Shown piece by piece: positions 11,755 to 12,644 of a stretch of 12,644 nt of DNA (positions are counted from its first letter, which is position 1; the number at the start of each line of letters is the position of its first letter). The stretch is from positions 1 to 12,644 of the forward strand of contig JBKQWK010000113.1 of assembly GCA_052139595.1 (NCBI GenBank), in the 5' to 3' direction. Under the pieces are notes generated by a model, which did not search any database, had not been told where the DNA came from, and saw nothing but the letters and a program-made list of their open reading frames with translations. The position numbers and the translations under genes were made by a program. The stretch comes from JBKQWK01 sp052139595 (GTDB lineage Bacteria; Actinomycetota; Thermoleophilia; UBA2241).

Positions 11755-12471
11755 ATGAAGCCACAGCTGATCGTCGACGGCGTGTACCGGCTGGGATTGA
11801 GCGGCGTCGCCGCGTACGTTATCGAGACTCCGCAGGGTACGGTGCTCGTCGACACCGGTATGCCAGGGAGCGCCAAACGGATTCTGGCTGGCCTGGCGCT
11901 GCTGGGCATGGTGCCCAGCGACGTTGTCGCGATCGTCGTCACGCACTGTCACGTCGATCACACCGGCGGCTTGGCCGAGCTGCGCCTGGCGACGCAGGCG
12001 AGCGTCTGGATGAGCACGATCGACGCGCAGCTGGTGCGCGCCGGCGTAGCCGGACGCGCCCTCGAGCCAGGGCCGACACGGGCGAGTCAGCTGATTGCCG
12101 CGACGGCCAACTTGCGTCGCGCCCAGCGCGGCCGCGCCGTCGCCGTCGACTACGAAGTCGACGACGGCGACGAGCTGCCGTTCGGTGGTCTGCGCGTCAT
12201 CGCCACGCCGGGCCACACACGCGGCCATATTTCCTTGCTCCTGCCGCGCTCCGGCGGCGTCCTCTTTGCCGGCGACGCCGCCGCCAATCGCCGCCGACTG
12301 GTCATGGGGCCGATCTTCGAAAGCTATGATGATGGGCACCGCAGCCTAGCGAAGCTGGCAGGGCTCGATTTTGAGGTCGCCTGCTTCGCCCACGGCCAGC
12401 CGATTCGCGCACACGCCGCGGCCGAGTTTCGGGCGCGCTGGGGAGCATCTGGCGAGAGCGTCGAGCGTTAA
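11755..12471 (+). CDS. MBL-fold metallo-hydrolase
   Basis: This 238-residue cytosolic protein carries the complete metallo-beta-lactamase-fold metal site: THCHVDHTGG (63-72, His64, His66, Asp68, His69), GHTRGHIS (153-160, His154), the bridging Asp174 in FAGDAAA, and His213 in FAHGQPI. The N-terminal strands GVYRLGLSGVAAYVIETPQGTVLVDTG resemble glyoxalase II-like and lactonase-like members. Substrate cannot be read from sequence. The start at ATG 11755 is set by GAGGAGGGG (11741-11749) five bases upstream; an in-frame alternative at 11722 has no such site. A gap of 90 bases with a hairpin separates it from the aminotransferase, so it may be its own unit or the operon's last gene. Confidence 0.9.
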   Translation: MKPQLIVDGVYRLGLSGVAAYVIETPQGTVLVDTGMPGSAKRILAGLALLGMVPSDVVAIVVTHCHVDHTGGLAELRLATQASVWMSTIDAQLVRAGVAGRALEPGPTRASQLIAATANLRRAQRGRAVAVDYEVDDGDELPFGGLRVIATPGHTRGHISLLLPRSGGVLFAGDAAANRRRLVMGPIFESYDDGHRSLAKLAGLDFEVACFAHGQPIRAHAAAEFRARWGASGESVER

Positions 12472-12644
12472 GCGGCCGGACGTCGGCCCGGCCGGTCCGC
12501 CGACCGCCGAACGTCCGACGCGCGGCGGCCAGCCCTGCGCGGCGGCCGGCCCTGCCTGCCGGCTGGCCGCTGCCGGCCGGGAGGGATGAGAAGGCGGCGC
12601 ATTGCCTCCATCCCCTGGCGAAGCAGTATGACAACGTGTCGGTG
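12472..12644. other. Right-edge noncoding region
   Basis: The sequence is dominated by CCGG/GGCC runs and inverted repeats. Besides the hairpin at 12482-12504 there is an imperfect stem at 12583-12614 (GGGATG with CATCCC, AGGC with GCCT, internal bulge). Open frames across it are Pro/Ala/Arg-rich shadows. No gene start could be supported before the window ends. Confidence 0.5.
12482..12504 (+). terminator. GC-rich hairpin after the MBL gene
   Basis: GTCGGC (12482-12487) and GCCGAC (12499-12504) pair around an 11-nt GC-rich loop, starting 11 nt past the stop. CGGACGT (12477-12483) and ACGTCCG (12511-12517) offer a competing outer pair. No T-tract follows. Confidence 0.35.

Noticed and set aside
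11269..12339. 356-codon minus-strand open frame opposite the aminotransferase end and MBL gene
   Set aside because: Antisense to two genes with clear catalytic motifs; low-complexity, no recognisable domain.
1..12644. CRISPR array, insertion sequence, phage or integron features
   Set aside because: No spaced direct repeats of CRISPR length, no transposase or integrase frame and no terminal inverted repeats with target duplication were seen.

Overview
The window is a GC-rich stretch of bacterial chromosome with ten complete protein genes I can support, plus a possible gene tail at the left edge. No rRNA, tRNA, insertion sequence, phage gene or CRISPR array was seen. High GC, GTG starts, several TANNNT boxes 7-8 nt before start codons, and the pairing of an ArsR-type regulator with a DUF3887/alpha-beta hydrolase would suit Chloroflexota/Thermomicrobia or a deep-branching actinobacterium. 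This placement is an inference and the sequence alone does not settle it.

Left part (1-2640, minus strand): an integral membrane protein of the lysylphosphatidylglycerol synthase/flippase-like TM family, a 337-base gap with several inverted repeats, and a membrane-anchored SGNH-hydrolase-like protein. Both look like cell-envelope functions. They may not form one transcript.

Centre (2670-6851, plus strand): a thiamin salvage operon. A sigma70-type promoter leads into a TPP riboswitch. Its P1 3' strand can alternatively pair with the 5' arm of an intrinsic terminator. The terminator is followed at once by a HypE-like PurM/AIR-synthase-superfamily gene, thiD, thiE and an NCS1 permease (CytX type). 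The first three genes are translationally coupled by short overlaps. The logic is uptake of hydroxymethylpyrimidine (HMP) by the permease, phosphorylation by ThiD, and coupling to the thiazole phosphate by ThiE. The HypE-like protein is in the position where a final TMP-to-TPP step would be expected, and it lacks the C-terminal PRIC motif of hydrogenase HypE. This is the most interesting point of the window. Riboswitch and terminator together should switch the operon off when TPP is plentiful.

Right-centre (6848-8190, minus strand): a HAD-like hydrolase, convergent with the permease and sharing a CTAG that supplies both stop codons; a 300-base gap; and a 65-residue PLDc_N-type membrane peptide.

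Right part (8190-12471, plus strand): a divergent control region with a perfect 11-bp inverted repeat and a separate near-perfect operator-like repeat. It leads into an apparent operon of ArsR-type regulator, DUF3887 plus alpha/beta hydrolase, and a class III (glutamate-1-semialdehyde-aminomutase-like) aminotransferase. An MBL-fold metallohydrolase with its own strong ribosome binding site follows. The regulator-hydrolase pair suggests an inducible detoxification or catabolic function with unknown substrate. The last 170 bases hold GC-rich inverted repeats and no gene that I can support.
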